A stretch of DNA of 52,589 nucleotides from Streptococcus loxodontisalivarius (GCF_016908645.1 NZ_JAFBEH010000012.1:1-52589), one strand, 5' to 3'. Positions 28,498 through 37,132 are shown, numbered from the stretch's first letter. Notes: generated from the sequence alone by a model not told the origin. Program-made: numbers and translations.

Positions 28498-30264
28498 ATG
28501 GCTGTTGAAGTTATTATGCCTAAGCTTGGCGTTGACATGCAAGAAGGCGAAATTATCGAATGGAAAAAAGCAGAAGGTGATGTTGTCAATGAAGGTGACA
28601 TCCTTCTTGAAATCATGTCTGATAAAACAAACATGGAAATTGAAGCAGAAGACTCAGGTGTCCTTTTGAAAATTGTCAAAGGTGACGGCGAAGTTGTTCC
28701 TGTTACAGAAGTAATTGCCTACATCGGTGCTGAAGGTGAAGTTGTTGGTGAAACTGCTGCCGCTGCACCAGCACCAGCTGCAGAAGTTGCTCAAGCCACT
28801 GCAGACCTTAAGGAAGCTGGTCTTGAAGTACCAGCTGCACCAGCTGCTCACGCTAAAAAAGCACCAACTGCAGACCTTGCTGACAACGAGTACGATATCG
28901 TTGTTGTTGGTGGTGGACCTGCTGGTTACTATGCTGCCATCCGTGGTGCTCAACTTGGTGGTAAAATCGCCATCGTTGAAAAATCAGAATTTGGTGGTAC
29001 TTGCTTGAACGTTGGATGTATCCCAACTAAGACTTATCTTAAAAATGCTGAAATCCTTGACGGTTTGAAGATTGCTGCAGGTCGTGGTATCAACCTTGCC
29101 TCAACAAACTACACAATCGACATGGATAAAACAGTTGACTTCAAGAACTCAGTTGTTAAAACATTGACAGGTGGTGTTCAAGGTCTTCTTAAAGCTAACA
29201 AAGTTACTATCTTTAACGGACTTGGTCAAGTTAACCCAGATAAGACTGTTACCATTGGTTCAGAAACAATCAAAGGTCGCAACATCATCTTGGCAACAGG
29301 TTCTAAAGTATCACGTATCAACATCCCAGGTATCGAGTCTAAACTTGTCTTGACATCTGACGATATCCTTGACCTTCGTGAAATGCCTAAATCACTCGTT
29401 GTTATGGGTGGTGGTGTTGTTGGTATCGAGCTTGGTCTCGTTTGGGCATCATACGGTGTTGACGTGACTGTTGTGGAAATGGCTGACCGCATCATTCCAG
29501 CAATGGATAAAGAAATCTCACTTGAACTTCAAAAAATCTTGACTAAGAAAGGTATGAAGATCAAGACATCAGTTGGTGTTTCTGAAATCGTTGAAGCAAA
29601 CAACCAATTGACATTGAAACTTAACAACGGCGAAGAATTGGTTGCTGAAAAAGCCCTTCTTTCAATCGGTCGTGTACCACAATTGAACGGACTTGAAAAC
29701 CTTAACCTTGAAATGGATCGCAACCGTATCAAAGTTAACGAATACCAAGAAACATCAATCCCAGGCATCTACGCACCAGGTGATGTTAACGGAACTAAGA
29801 TGCTTGCCCACGCTGCTTACCGTATGGGTGAAGTTGCTGCGGAAAATGCTATCTGGGGTAACGTTCGTAAAGCTAACCTTGAGTTCACACCAGCTGCTGT
29901 TTACACACACCCAGAAGTGGCTATGTGTGGTTTGACAGAAGAGCAAGCGCGTGAGAAATACGGAAACGTTCTTATCGGACGCAACAGCTTTACTGGAAAT
30001 GGCCGTGCTATCGCATCAAACGAAGCTCACGGTTTCGTAAAAGTTATCGCTGATACAAAATACCACGAAATCCTTGGAGTTCACATCGTTGGTCCAGCAG
30101 CTGCTGAAATGATCAATGAAGCTGCAACAATCATGGAAAACGAATTGACAGTTGATGAATTGCTCCGTTCAATCCACGGACACCCAACTTTCTCAGAAGT
30201 TATGTATGAAGCATTCGCTGACGTTCTTGGAGAAGCAATCCACAACCCACCAAAACGTAAATAA
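28498..30264 (+). CDS. pdhD: Pyruvate dehydrogenase E3, dihydrolipoamide dehydrogenase with lipoyl domain
   Basis: 588-residue flavoprotein that reoxidises dihydrolipoyl groups. N-terminal lipoyl domain (1-77, Lys43), an Ala/Pro linker, then the disulfide reductase fold: FAD motif VVVGGGPAGYYAA, redox Cys pair GGTCLNVGCIPTK, NAD motif VMGGGVVGIELGL, second FAD segment YAPGDVNG and catalytic HGHPTFSE. ATG 28498 is chosen because the lipoyl domain begins there exactly as in PdhC. The open frame from 28429 runs through the structured leader. A terminator follows. Confidence 0.96.
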   Translation: MAVEVIMPKLGVDMQEGEIIEWKKAEGDVVNEGDILLEIMSDKTNMEIEAEDSGVLLKIVKGDGEVVPVTEVIAYIGAEGEVVGETAAAAPAPAAEVAQATADLKEAGLEVPAAPAAHAKKAPTADLADNEYDIVVVGGGPAGYYAAIRGAQLGGKIAIVEKSEFGGTCLNVGCIPTKTYLKNAEILDGLKIAAGRGINLASTNYTIDMDKTVDFKNSVVKTLTGGVQGLLKANKVTIFNGLGQVNPDKTVTIGSETIKGRNIILATGSKVSRINIPGIESKLVLTSDDILDLREMPKSLVVMGGGVVGIELGLVWASYGVDVTVVEMADRIIPAMDKEISLELQKILTKKGMKIKTSVGVSEIVEANNQLTLKLNNGEELVAEKALLSIGRVPQLNGLENLNLEMDRNRIKVNEYQETSIPGIYAPGDVNGTKMLAHAAYRMGEVAAENAIWGNVRKANLEFTPAAVYTHPEVAMCGLTEEQAREKYGNVLIGRNSFTGNGRAIASNEAHGFVKVIADTKYHEILGVHIVGPAAAEMINEAATIMENELTVDELLRSIHGHPTFSEVMYEAFADVLGEAIHNPPKRK

Positions 30265-30277
30265 TAAATTATAGAAG

Positions 30278-30309
30278 AGAACTTAGAGCCTAGATCTAGG
30301 TTCTTTTTT
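30278..30309 (+). terminator. Terminator of the pdh operon
   Basis: Stem AGAACTTAG/CTAGGTTCT and a T run. Confidence 0.85.
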
Positions 30310-30395
30310 AATTTTCTATTCTTAAGAAAAAGCTTATATATAAGCGATACTGTGTATAAAATGACTATGCATATAATAATTATTATAAAATAAAA

Positions 30396-30410
30396 TGAGA
30401 ATTATTATCG
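30396..30410 (+). promoter_or_regulatory. Fur/PerR-like box before the iron importer
   Basis: TGAGAATTATTATCG matches the 7-1-7 Fur-family consensus TGATAATNATTATCA at 13 of 15 positions. More AT-rich half sites flank it. It predicts metal-dependent repression of the operon at 30517. Confidence 0.65.
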
Positions 30411-30444
30411 ATATTATTATTTTCTGAAAATTGCCTCTTTTATC

Positions 30445-30473
30445 TTGAGATTTTTTTAGACTTTTGTTAGATT
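30445..30473 (+). promoter_or_regulatory. Promoter of the iron importer operon
   Basis: -35 TTGAGA (30445-30450), 17-base spacer, -10 TAGATT (30468-30473), just downstream of the Fur-like box. Confidence 0.55.
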
Positions 30474-30516
30474 ATAAGCAGAATGGAGCTTCTCCATTCC
30501 ATTATGGGAGGTCATT

Positions 30517-31473
30517 ATGAAAGTAACTTATTACTTATATCCTCTCTTCTTTGTTCTTATTTTCTTGTCGCTAAGCATCGGTGCAAGCTCACAATTTTCT
30601 TGGTCGGCATTCTTGCAAGGAGAGGGAGCTGTCGTTCAGGTTTTTTGGGAGTCACGCTTGCCTAGGACTTTGGCTATAGTTCTAGCAGCTGGAGCGCTTA
30701 GTTTAGCAGGTTTGCTGATGCAGACCATCACTCAGAACCCTTATGCGGCTCCATCGACCACTGGAACGGTGGAGGCAGCCCAGTTGGGTATGCTGGTCAG
30801 CCTCTTTTTCTTTCCTAAAGCTAGCTTGTTTCAAAAGGCTATTTTTGCCTTTGTTTTTGCTAATCTAGCTAGTCTTTTCTTTATTCGAGTGGTACGCAGG
30901 CTTTCTTTTTCTGAAAAATGGATGTTGGCGCTGGTTGGTTTGATTTACGGAGGGATTATTGGTTCCTTAGCTGAGGTGCTAGCTTATCGCTTTAATCTCA
31001 TTCAGTCTATGACTTCTTGGACTCAAGGCTCCTTTGCCATGATTCAAAACCATCAGTATGAGTGGCTCTTTCTCAATTTGCTGACGCTTTTAGGCATCTG
31101 GTACTTTTCCGAATCCTTCTCCCTCATGAGTTTGGGAGAAGATGCTAGTCGTAGCTTAGGACTTTCATTTGAAAAGATGGAATCTCTTGCTCTCTTTCTA
31201 GTTTCACTGACAACGGCAGTAACCATGATAACGGTGGGCTCTCTCCCCTTTCTAGGTGTTATTGTTCCTAATGTCGTGAGACGATTTTCTGGGGACCATC
31301 TGAAGAAGTCTGCAGGGCTTGTTTTTTTAACAGGAATCTGCTTGGTGCTTCTGTGTGATATCTTTGCCAGATTGATTATCAGACCTTATGAAGTGTCTGT
31401 TTCAGTCGTTCTGGGGGTTATTGGCTCAGCTCTCTTTATCTTTATTCTCTGGTGGGGTGAAAAACATGGTTAA
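30517..31473 (+). CDS. Ferric-siderophore ABC importer permease 1 (FecCD family)
   Basis: 318-residue polytopic permease. The family segment SRLPRTLAIVLAAGALSLAGLLMQTITQNPYAAPSTTG is clear in parts (RLPR, AGLLMQ, NPxAxPxxxG), and the C-terminal coupling region is GVIVPNVVRRFSGDHLKKS. Gene order permease-permease-ATPase-lipoprotein is that of yclNOPQ and fatDCAB siderophore importers. GGGAGG precedes ATG 30517. It overlaps the next gene by eight bases. Confidence 0.88.
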   Translation: MKVTYYLYPLFFVLIFLSLSIGASSQFSWSAFLQGEGAVVQVFWESRLPRTLAIVLAAGALSLAGLLMQTITQNPYAAPSTTGTVEAAQLGMLVSLFFFPKASLFQKAIFAFVFANLASLFFIRVVRRLSFSEKWMLALVGLIYGGIIGSLAEVLAYRFNLIQSMTSWTQGSFAMIQNHQYEWLFLNLLTLLGIWYFSESFSLMSLGEDASRSLGLSFEKMESLALFLVSLTTAVTMITVGSLPFLGVIVPNVVRRFSGDHLKKSAGLVFLTGICLVLLCDIFARLIIRPYEVSVSVVLGVIGSALFIFILWWGEKHG

Positions 31474-32437
31474 GTCATCAGCAAAACAAGTTCGTTGGCT
31501 TCTCATCGTCTTGGGAATCCTAGCACTCCTGGCAGCCATCTTTTACCTAGTACCATTTGGATCTAAGGCAGTGCCCTATTTGATTAAGCTGCGCTCGAAA
31601 AAATTGCTAACTTATGCCTTGGTTGCTATCTTATCAGGCTTTTCGACAATCAGTTTTCAGACAGTGACAGCCAATCGCTTTTTGACACCGTCAGTTCTGG
31701 GTCTAGAGAGTTTCTATGTTCTGATTCAATCAGCCTATCTCTTCTTTTACTGGCACTTTTCGAGCGATCAGTCTCCCAATGCTCTCTGGGAGTTTATCCT
31801 GGTTTTGGGAATGGAGCTCTTGCTTTTCTTACTCCTATTCCCAGCTATCGCAAAGCTTTTAAAAAAGGGATTTGGAACGATTCTGCTGATCTGTATGGCT
31901 CTGGGAACACTCTTTAGAAGTCTGTCTACCTTTATGCAGGTCTTAATGGATCCTAATGAGTATGACAAATTGCAGAGCAAACTCTTTGCTTCGCTTCAGA
32001 GTGTCAATAGTGAGATACTGGGTCTAGTGGCTATCCTGACGATAATATCAGTCGTCATTCTATATAGGAAAAGTGCTAAGCTCAACGTTTTCTATCTTGG
32101 TAAGGAGACAGCAACCCTCTTAGGAATCAATGTGGTTAAGGAGCAAAAGGAAGTCCTCTGGTTGGTTGTTCTGATGACAGCTGCCTCAACAGCTATGGTT
32201 GGTCCAATGGCCTTCTTTGGCTTTATGCTAGCCAATCTCACCTATCAGCTACTAGCCAGTTACGACCACCGCGCCAGCTTTATCCTATCTAGCCTACTTG
32301 GTTTTCTGATTTTGGTAATAGGGCAGAGCCTACTCGAGCGAGTCTTTAACTATAATCTGACCATTTCCATGCTAGTAGAACTCTTTGGCGGAGCCTTTTT
32401 CTTCTATCTACTCTATAAGGAGCGTGTGAAGCAATGA
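31466..32437 (+). CDS. Ferric-siderophore ABC importer permease 2
   Basis: 323-residue second FecCD-type permease. Conserved features include FSTISFQTVTANRFLTPSVLGLES near the N-terminus and the late VGPMAFFGFMLANLTYQL. ATG 31466 is chosen because it overlaps the end of permease 1 and begins MVKSSAKQVRWLL just before the first membrane segment. The longer frame from 31388 lies inside permease 1. It ends overlapping the ATPase start (ATGA). Confidence 0.86.
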   Translation: MVKSSAKQVRWLLIVLGILALLAAIFYLVPFGSKAVPYLIKLRSKKLLTYALVAILSGFSTISFQTVTANRFLTPSVLGLESFYVLIQSAYLFFYWHFSSDQSPNALWEFILVLGMELLLFLLLFPAIAKLLKKGFGTILLICMALGTLFRSLSTFMQVLMDPNEYDKLQSKLFASLQSVNSEILGLVAILTIISVVILYRKSAKLNVFYLGKETATLLGINVVKEQKEVLWLVVLMTAASTAMVGPMAFFGFMLANLTYQLLASYDHRASFILSSLLGFLILVIGQSLLERVFNYNLTISMLVELFGGAFFFYLLYKERVKQ

Positions 32438-33189
32438 TGCAATTAGAAGGGATTTCAAAATCCTATGGCGACAAGCCTATCTTAGATGCTATCGACTTGG
32501 AGATTCCAAGTTCCAAGTTGACAGCCTTTATCGGCCCAAATGGTGCCGGAAAATCAACTCTCTTATCCATTATGAGTCGCTTGTTAGAAAAAAATCAAGG
32601 GGCTGTCTTGGTTAAGGGAACAGACATCGATGCATGGAAGTCGGCTGATTTAGCCAAGGAACTAACCATGCTCAAACAACAAATTCATTATCAGAGCAAG
32701 TTCTCAGTTGAGGAGTTGGTGGCTTTTGGTCGTTTTCCTTATAGTCAGGGGAGATTGACTCAGGAGGACCAGACTAAGATTGAAGCTGCGCTAGCCTATA
32801 TGAACTTGGAAGAGTTTCGTCAGCGTATGATTGATACTCTCTCAGGTGGGCAGCTGCAGCGGGTCTTTATTGCCATGGTTTTGGCTCAGGACACAGATAT
32901 TATCCTCTTGGATGAACCGCTCAACAATCTGGATATCAAGCAGAGCATTGCCATGATGAAAACCTTGAGACGTCTTGTTGACGAACTGGGCAAGACTATC
33001 GTTATCGTCATCCATGATATCAATATGGCTAGTCAGTTTGTAGATCATATGGTTGCCTTTAAGGATGGCAAACTCTTTTGCTCGGGTTCTTGTCAGGAAG
33101 TCATGCAAAAGCCTATTTTAGATGAACTCTATGAAATGGATTTGCTTGTTGAGGAGATTGCTGGTAGACGACTTTGTATCTATCAGTAG
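32434..33189 (+). CDS. Ferric-siderophore ABC importer ATPase
   Basis: 251-residue FecE/FepC-type ATPase. Walker A GPNGAGKST, Q-loop region LKQQIHYQSKFSVEELVAFGRFPYSQGR, signature LSGGQLQR, Walker B DIILLDEPLNNLD, switch His VIHDINMA. The start overlaps the stop of permease 2. A second ATG follows immediately (ATGATG), so the start may be three bases later. Confidence 0.93.
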   Translation: MMQLEGISKSYGDKPILDAIDLEIPSSKLTAFIGPNGAGKSTLLSIMSRLLEKNQGAVLVKGTDIDAWKSADLAKELTMLKQQIHYQSKFSVEELVAFGRFPYSQGRLTQEDQTKIEAALAYMNLEEFRQRMIDTLSGGQLQRVFIAMVLAQDTDIILLDEPLNNLDIKQSIAMMKTLRRLVDELGKTIVIVIHDINMASQFVDHMVAFKDGKLFCSGSCQEVMQKPILDELYEMDLLVEEIAGRRLCIYQ

Positions 33190-33207
33190 AAAAGAAAGGA
33201 ATAGATT

Positions 33208-34302
33208 ATGAAAAAACGTTTTATTTTAGGGCTAGTGATGAGTTTTCTAGCAGTCTTTGTTTTGGTTGCTTGTTCATCAAGCTCATCAAATTCATCTAGC
33301 CAATCTAGCGCTGCGGATAGCAAGATAAGCATCACAGATGCTACTGGGAAGGTTTCAGTACCAAGCAATCCTAAAAAAATTGTAGTCCTAGACTTTGGTG
33401 TTGCGGATACCTTGCGTGCTCTCGGCTATGAAGACCGTATCGTTGGTCTTCCGACAGATTCTCTTCCAAGCTACCTGTCTGATTTAGGAGAGAAAGACAG
33501 CATTACCAATGTGGGTAACTTGAAAGAAGTGGATTTGGAAAAAATTGCTGAGCTAGAACCAGACTTGATTGTAGCATCAGGTCGTACACAAGGTCAGTTG
33601 GATGATTTCAAAGAGATTGCTCCAACCATTTACTTCTCAACTGAGACAGATGGTTACTGGGCAAGCGTTCAAAAAAATGTAAAAGCTATCGCAAGTCTCT
33701 TCGGAGATGATGCTGAAAAAACAGCTGAAACTAAAATCGCTGAAATTGACGATATTGTCAGTCAAGCAAGTAGCGACAATAAAGATACTCAAAAAACAAC
33801 CTTGATGTTGATGCTTAATGAGGGTAACCTAGCTGCTATCGGCGCTCAAGGTCGCTACTCATTTGTTTATGGAGATCTTGGTTTCAAGGCAACAAGCCTT
33901 AAAATCGAAGAGCAAGAACACGGCGCAAAAAGAGGACAATCATCAAGCTCAAGCTCAAGCTCAAGCTCAAGCTCAAGTTCTTCTACAGATTCAAGCTCAA
34001 CATCATCAACTGAGTCATCAAGCCAATCAGGTCAATCAAACCCACACGGAGATAGCCTCAGTTATGAAAGTATCGCAGAGGTTAACCCAGATATTATCTT
34101 TGTTGTAGACCGTACACTTGCTATCGGAGGAGATGATTCAAGCAATTCAGACGTCTTGAATAATGAGCTCATCCAAGCAACTAATGCTGGTAAAAACAAG
34201 AAAATCATTACATTGACTTCTGACCTCTGGTATCTATCAGGAGGCGGTCTTGAGTCAACAAAATTGATGTTTGACGAAGTCGCAAAATACGCAGGTCAAT
34301 AA
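33208..34302 (+). CDS. Ferric-siderophore-binding lipoprotein with a poly-Ser insert
   Basis: 364-residue binding protein of the FatB/YclQ/FepB group. Lipobox VLVAC with lipid-attached Cys22, a Ser-rich tether, then the helical-backbone binding fold (KIVVLDFGVADTLRALGYEDRIVG; NLKEVDLEKIAELEPDLIVASG). Between the lobes, about residues 245-276, is an unusual run of Ser with Thr, Asp and Glu, partly encoded by TCAAGC tandem repeats. It follows the ATPase by 18 bases and ends the operon. Confidence 0.88.
   Translation: MKKRFILGLVMSFLAVFVLVACSSSSSNSSSQSSAADSKISITDATGKVSVPSNPKKIVVLDFGVADTLRALGYEDRIVGLPTDSLPSYLSDLGEKDSITNVGNLKEVDLEKIAELEPDLIVASGRTQGQLDDFKEIAPTIYFSTETDGYWASVQKNVKAIASLFGDDAEKTAETKIAEIDDIVSQASSDNKDTQKTTLMLMLNEGNLAAIGAQGRYSFVYGDLGFKATSLKIEEQEHGAKRGQSSSSSSSSSSSSSSSTDSSSTSSTESSSQSGQSNPHGDSLSYESIAEVNPDIIFVVDRTLAIGGDDSSNSDVLNNELIQATNAGKNKKIITLTSDLWYLSGGGLESTKLMFDEVAKYAGQ
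33943..33978 (+). repeat. TCAAGC hexanucleotide repeat in the lipoprotein gene
   Basis: Five perfect TCAAGC units plus TCAAGT, each coding Ser-Ser. Copy changes keep the frame and would lengthen or shorten the Ser insert. Confidence 0.85.
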
Positions 34303-34315
34303 TAACTATTGGTCA

Positions 34316-34347
34316 AGAGTTGGGAGCCCTACCCAGCTCTTTTTTTC
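34316..34347 (+). terminator. Terminator of the iron importer operon
   Basis: Stem AGAGTTGGG/CCCAGCTCT and a seven-T tract. Confidence 0.85.
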
Positions 34348-34392
34348 TATAAATTTGGGGACCTAGCTAGAGACGATTAAGGTGACTTTTGC

Positions 34393-34398
34393 TATAAT
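34393..34398 (+). promoter_or_regulatory. Extended -10 promoter of lplA
   Basis: TGCTATAAT forms an extended -10 (TGnTATAAT). No convincing -35 is seen. Confidence 0.6.
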
Positions 34399-34422
34399 AT
34401 TTGTATACGCTAACAAATTAGT

Positions 34423-34488
34423 AAAGGAAGGAAGATGCCCGCATATGTAAGCAATTTATTGCTGCTATATTTGGGTAAATTGCTATGA
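34423..34488 (+). promoter_or_regulatory. lplA leader: SD, hairpin and overlapping 17-codon frame
   Basis: AAAGGAAGGAAG (34423-34434) is about 50 bases from lplA ATG 34485. The interval folds CCC/GGG, ATAT/ATAT, AGCAA/TTGCT with small internal loops. Directly after the SD an ATG (34435) opens a 17-codon frame, MPAYVSNLLLLYLGKLL, whose TGA overlaps the lplA start as ATGA. So either looping or translational coupling from a leader peptide could start lplA. Confidence 0.65.
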
Positions 34489-35474
34489 AATATATTGTAA
34501 ACACATCAAATAATCCCGCTTATAACATTGCTCTTGAAGCCTATGCTTTCCGTGAATTGGTTACTGAGGATGAGATTTTCATCCTTTGGATCAATGAGCC
34601 TGCTATCATCATCGGTAAGCACCAGAATGCTATTCAAGAAATCAATAAAGAGTACACTGATGCTCATGGCATCCATGTTGTCCGTCGTCTGTCTGGTGGC
34701 GGTGCTGTTTACCACGACCTCAACAACCTCAACTACACTATCATTTCTAACAAGTCTGAAGAAGGAGCTTTTGATTTCAAGACCTTCTCTCAACCTGTGA
34801 TTGAAACTTTGGCTGATCTTGGTGTTAAGGCAGAATTTACAGGACGTAATGACCTTGAAATTGATGGTAAAAAATTCTGTGGTAATGCACAAGCCTATTA
34901 CAAAGGGCGTATGATGCACCACGGTTGTCTTCTTTTTGATGTTGATATGACTGTCCTTGGCGATGCCCTCAAGGTTTCAAAAGATAAGATTGAATCAAAA
35001 GGAGTTAAGTCTGTTCGTGCGCGTGTGACTAACATTCTCAACGAATTACCAGAAAAAATCACAGTTAATGAATTTTCGGATAAAATCTTGGATAAGATGA
35101 AAGAAACTTACCCTGATATGACTGAATACGTCTTGTCAGAAGACGAGTTGGCTAAAATCCAAAAATCATGTGATGAGCAATTCGGCACTTGGGACTGGAC
35201 CTATGGCGTTGCTCCTGAGTACACTATCGAGCGTTCAGTTCGTTACCCAGCAGGGAAAATCACAACCTATGCTAAGGTTGAAAACTCAATCATCGAATCT
35301 CTCAAAATCTATGGAGACTTCTTTGGTATTGGAGATGTGGCAGACATTCAAGATCTTCTTGTGGGTGTTCGTTACGAGTACACAGATGTTCTTGAAAAAC
35401 TCAAAACCATTGATACCACTCATTATTTCTCACGCATGACAGTTGAAGAAGTAGCTAAGGCTATCGTAGCTTAA
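34485..35474 (+). CDS. lplA: Lipoate-protein ligase
   Basis: 329-residue ligase that activates lipoate with ATP and attaches it to lipoyl-domain lysines. Visible are INEPAIIIGKHQNAIQEIN, the family RRLSGGGAVYHD, GRNDLEIDGKKFCGNAQ with the adenylate-binding Lys, and a C-terminal accessory domain (after about 250). The likely substrates are Lys43 of PdhC and PdhD encoded 4 kb upstream. The start follows the unusual leader. A bidirectional terminator separates it from def. Confidence 0.93.
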   Translation: MKYIVNTSNNPAYNIALEAYAFRELVTEDEIFILWINEPAIIIGKHQNAIQEINKEYTDAHGIHVVRRLSGGGAVYHDLNNLNYTIISNKSEEGAFDFKTFSQPVIETLADLGVKAEFTGRNDLEIDGKKFCGNAQAYYKGRMMHHGCLLFDVDMTVLGDALKVSKDKIESKGVKSVRARVTNILNELPEKITVNEFSDKILDKMKETYPDMTEYVLSEDELAKIQKSCDEQFGTWDWTYGVAPEYTIERSVRYPAGKITTYAKVENSIIESLKIYGDFFGIGDVADIQDLLVGVRYEYTDVLEKLKTIDTTHYFSRMTVEEVAKAIVA

Positions 35475-35479
35475 GAATC

Positions 35480-35515
35480 AAAAAAAGCTCTGAACTTTCA
35501 AGTTCAGAGCTTTTT
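35480..35515. terminator. Bidirectional terminator between lplA and def
   Basis: Perfect 11-bp stem AGCTCTGAACT/AGTTCAGAGCT with an A run before and T run after, serving both convergent genes. Confidence 0.9.
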
Positions 35516-35518
35516 ATA

Positions 35519-36133
35519 TTAGTCAATCAAGAGCAGACCTTCTTCAATCTTGAAGGGATCATTTTCATTGATACGGTCATAGAACATGACACCGTTAATA
35601 TGGTCGATTTCGTGTTGGACAACGATTGAGTTGTAACCTTTGAGCTTGATTTTATGCTTTTCACCATTCTTATCAAAGTACTCTACTGTAACACGTGAGT
35701 GGCGGATAACATAGCCTTCAACTGGACGGTCAACAGAGAGGCAACCTTCTCCATCAGCCAGCGCAGCATCTTGAACAGAGTGAGATACAATCTTAGGATT
35801 GTACATGATTTCTTGGATGCTATAAGCTTCTTTTGGTGGGTTTCCTTCAGCGTCTTCAACATTTGGAACCAAAACAGCGATGATACGTTTTGAAATATCC
35901 AACTGAGGTGCAGCTAGTCCAACACCTCCACGGAGTCCCATCTTTTCAGCCATAACAGGATCTTGAGAGTTTTTGAGGAACTGCATCATCTTTTCACCCA
36001 AGATGATGTCTTCGTCTGACAATGGCAGAGCAACTTCCTCAGCTACTGCACGCAAGGTTGGATTGCCCTCGCGAATGATATCGTTCATATCAATCTGATG
36101 GCTTGCGCGGATAATTTTACTTTGTGCGTCCAT
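35519..36133 (-). CDS. def: Peptide deformylase
   Basis: 204-residue type 2 deformylase that removes formyl from nascent proteins. Metal site motifs: [14 protein letters not shown] (motif 1), EGCLSVDRP (motif 2, Cys ligand), [12 protein letters not shown] (HExxH). Length and N-terminus ([16 protein letters not shown]) match streptococcal Def when starting at ATG 36133. The in-frame TTG giving nine extra residues lies inside a hairpin. A purine-rich SD is present but 34 bases away, as in the other hairpin leaders. Confidence 0.95.
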   Translation of the reverse strand: MDAQSKIIRASHQIDMNDIIREGNPTLRAVAEEVALPLSDEDIILGEKMMQFLKNSQDPVMAEKMGLRGGVGLAAPQLDISKRIIAVLVPNVEDAEGNPPKEAYSIQEIMYNPKIVSHSVQDAALADGEGCLSVDRPVEGYVIRHSRVTVEYFDKNGEKHKIKLKGYNSIVVQHEIDHINGVMFYDRINENDPFKIEEGLLLID

Positions 36134-36180
36134 AATAGTCACAGCATTTGACCTCAAGGGTCAAATACCTTCCTTTCTTC
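36134..36180 (-). promoter_or_regulatory. def leader: SD separated from ATG by a hairpin
   Basis: On the minus strand GAAGAAAGGAAGG (36180-36168) is followed by the perfect hairpin ATTTGACC/GGTCAAAT (36166-36146), then GCTGTGACTATT and ATG 36133. Folding removes 21 bases and leaves an effective spacing near 13. Confidence 0.7.
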
Positions 36181-36237
36181 TCTAACTAATCTATTCTAAT
36201 ATACCACAAAGCCTAGCTAAAATAAAGGGAATACAGC

Positions 36238-36432
36238 TCAGCTATTGTAACCAAAAAGAAAGATGAAAAAGCTCAGGTAGCCCAATGGCAGAGCTAGCAG
36301 AATGAGTATCAGGATAAGGCTGACTTTGAGCCAGAAGGGATAGAGGAGTTTGCGGTGCTGCTTGATTAGACAAAAGACGAGTAGCAGATAGGCAAGATAA
36401 CCTAGACCAACGAAAACTTTAAGAGCAAGCAT
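36238..36432 (-). CDS. Small membrane protein
   Basis: 64 residues with two membrane segments (VGLGYLAYLLLVFCLI and LILILILLALPLGYLSFFIFLF) separated by a basic loop (KQHRKLLYPFWLK). ATG 36432 is preceded by AAAGGAG at eight bases; a longer frame to 36477 overlaps the upstream regulator and has no SD. It is co-directional with the Crp/Fnr gene, 31 bases apart, so probably one transcript. No family recognised. Confidence 0.65.
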   Translation of the reverse strand: MLALKVFVGLGYLAYLLLVFCLIKQHRKLLYPFWLKVSLILILILLALPLGYLSFFIFLFGYNS

Positions 36433-36463
36433 AGAACCATCTCCTTTCGTTTTTATTGTACAC

Positions 36464-37132
36464 CTAGTTTCCTTCAATCACCAACTGCTCCAGAGCGGAG
36501 CGATTTTCAATTTGGTAGTGTTTGAAGCTGGGTTTGGAGATGATATTTTGGTCAAGCAGTTGCTTGATAACTCGCATGAGGTGGCGGTAGCTGGTTCCGA
36601 AGGTGTCTGCTAGTATGGGAAGGTTGAGCTGGAAGTGTCCGTCTTCTTGGACGGTTAGGATATGAGTGGCTAGCCTTTCTTTGACTGAGTAGGAGATATT
36701 GGTCGAGGCAGAGATATTCTGACGATAGAGGCTCTCTGCTAGATTTTGTCCAATTTTAAAGAGGAAAAGAGGGTCCTTGAGGAGTTGGTCCTTGTTATAG
36801 AGGGGGAGTTGTACCACCTGAACTTCCTCAAGAGCGATAACGGATGAGACAGCACCTCGTCTGGTCATAAGCTCGATATCTCCAATAATAGTTGGCTGCA
36901 TGGGTGTTTCAAGGATGTATTCCTTACCATTAAAGAGTCTGCGGACGATTTTGAGCTTGCCTTTTAGGACATAGGAGAGAGCATTGAGCTCCTCACCTTG
37001 ATGACAGATAGCCTGTCCTTTTTGGTAGGTCACTAATTGTAGTTGCGCGTGATAATTGCTTGGGAAAACCTCTTCAAGCTGGTAGTCTTTGACAATTTTT
37101 TCAATCTCTTGTCTTTGTGGAATCGTATTCAT
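36464..37132 (-). CDS. Crp/Fnr family transcriptional regulator
   Basis: 222 residues. Cyclic-nucleotide-binding-like beta roll (about 20-130; HQGEELNALSYVLKGKLKIVRR), dimer helix, then winged HTH (SVKERLATHIL; LPILADTFGTSYRHLMRVIKQLLDQNII). No Cys cluster for an Fe-S centre, so not a classic Fnr. It resembles YeiL-type regulators. AAGGAG precedes the start. Transcribed divergently from the MFS gene, whose control is the obvious guess. Confidence 0.85.
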   Translation of the reverse strand: MNTIPQRQEIEKIVKDYQLEEVFPSNYHAQLQLVTYQKGQAICHQGEELNALSYVLKGKLKIVRRLFNGKEYILETPMQPTIIGDIELMTRRGAVSSVIALEEVQVVQLPLYNKDQLLKDPLFLFKIGQNLAESLYRQNISASTNISYSVKERLATHILTVQEDGHFQLNLPILADTFGTSYRHLMRVIKQLLDQNIISKPSFKHYQIENRSALEQLVIEGN

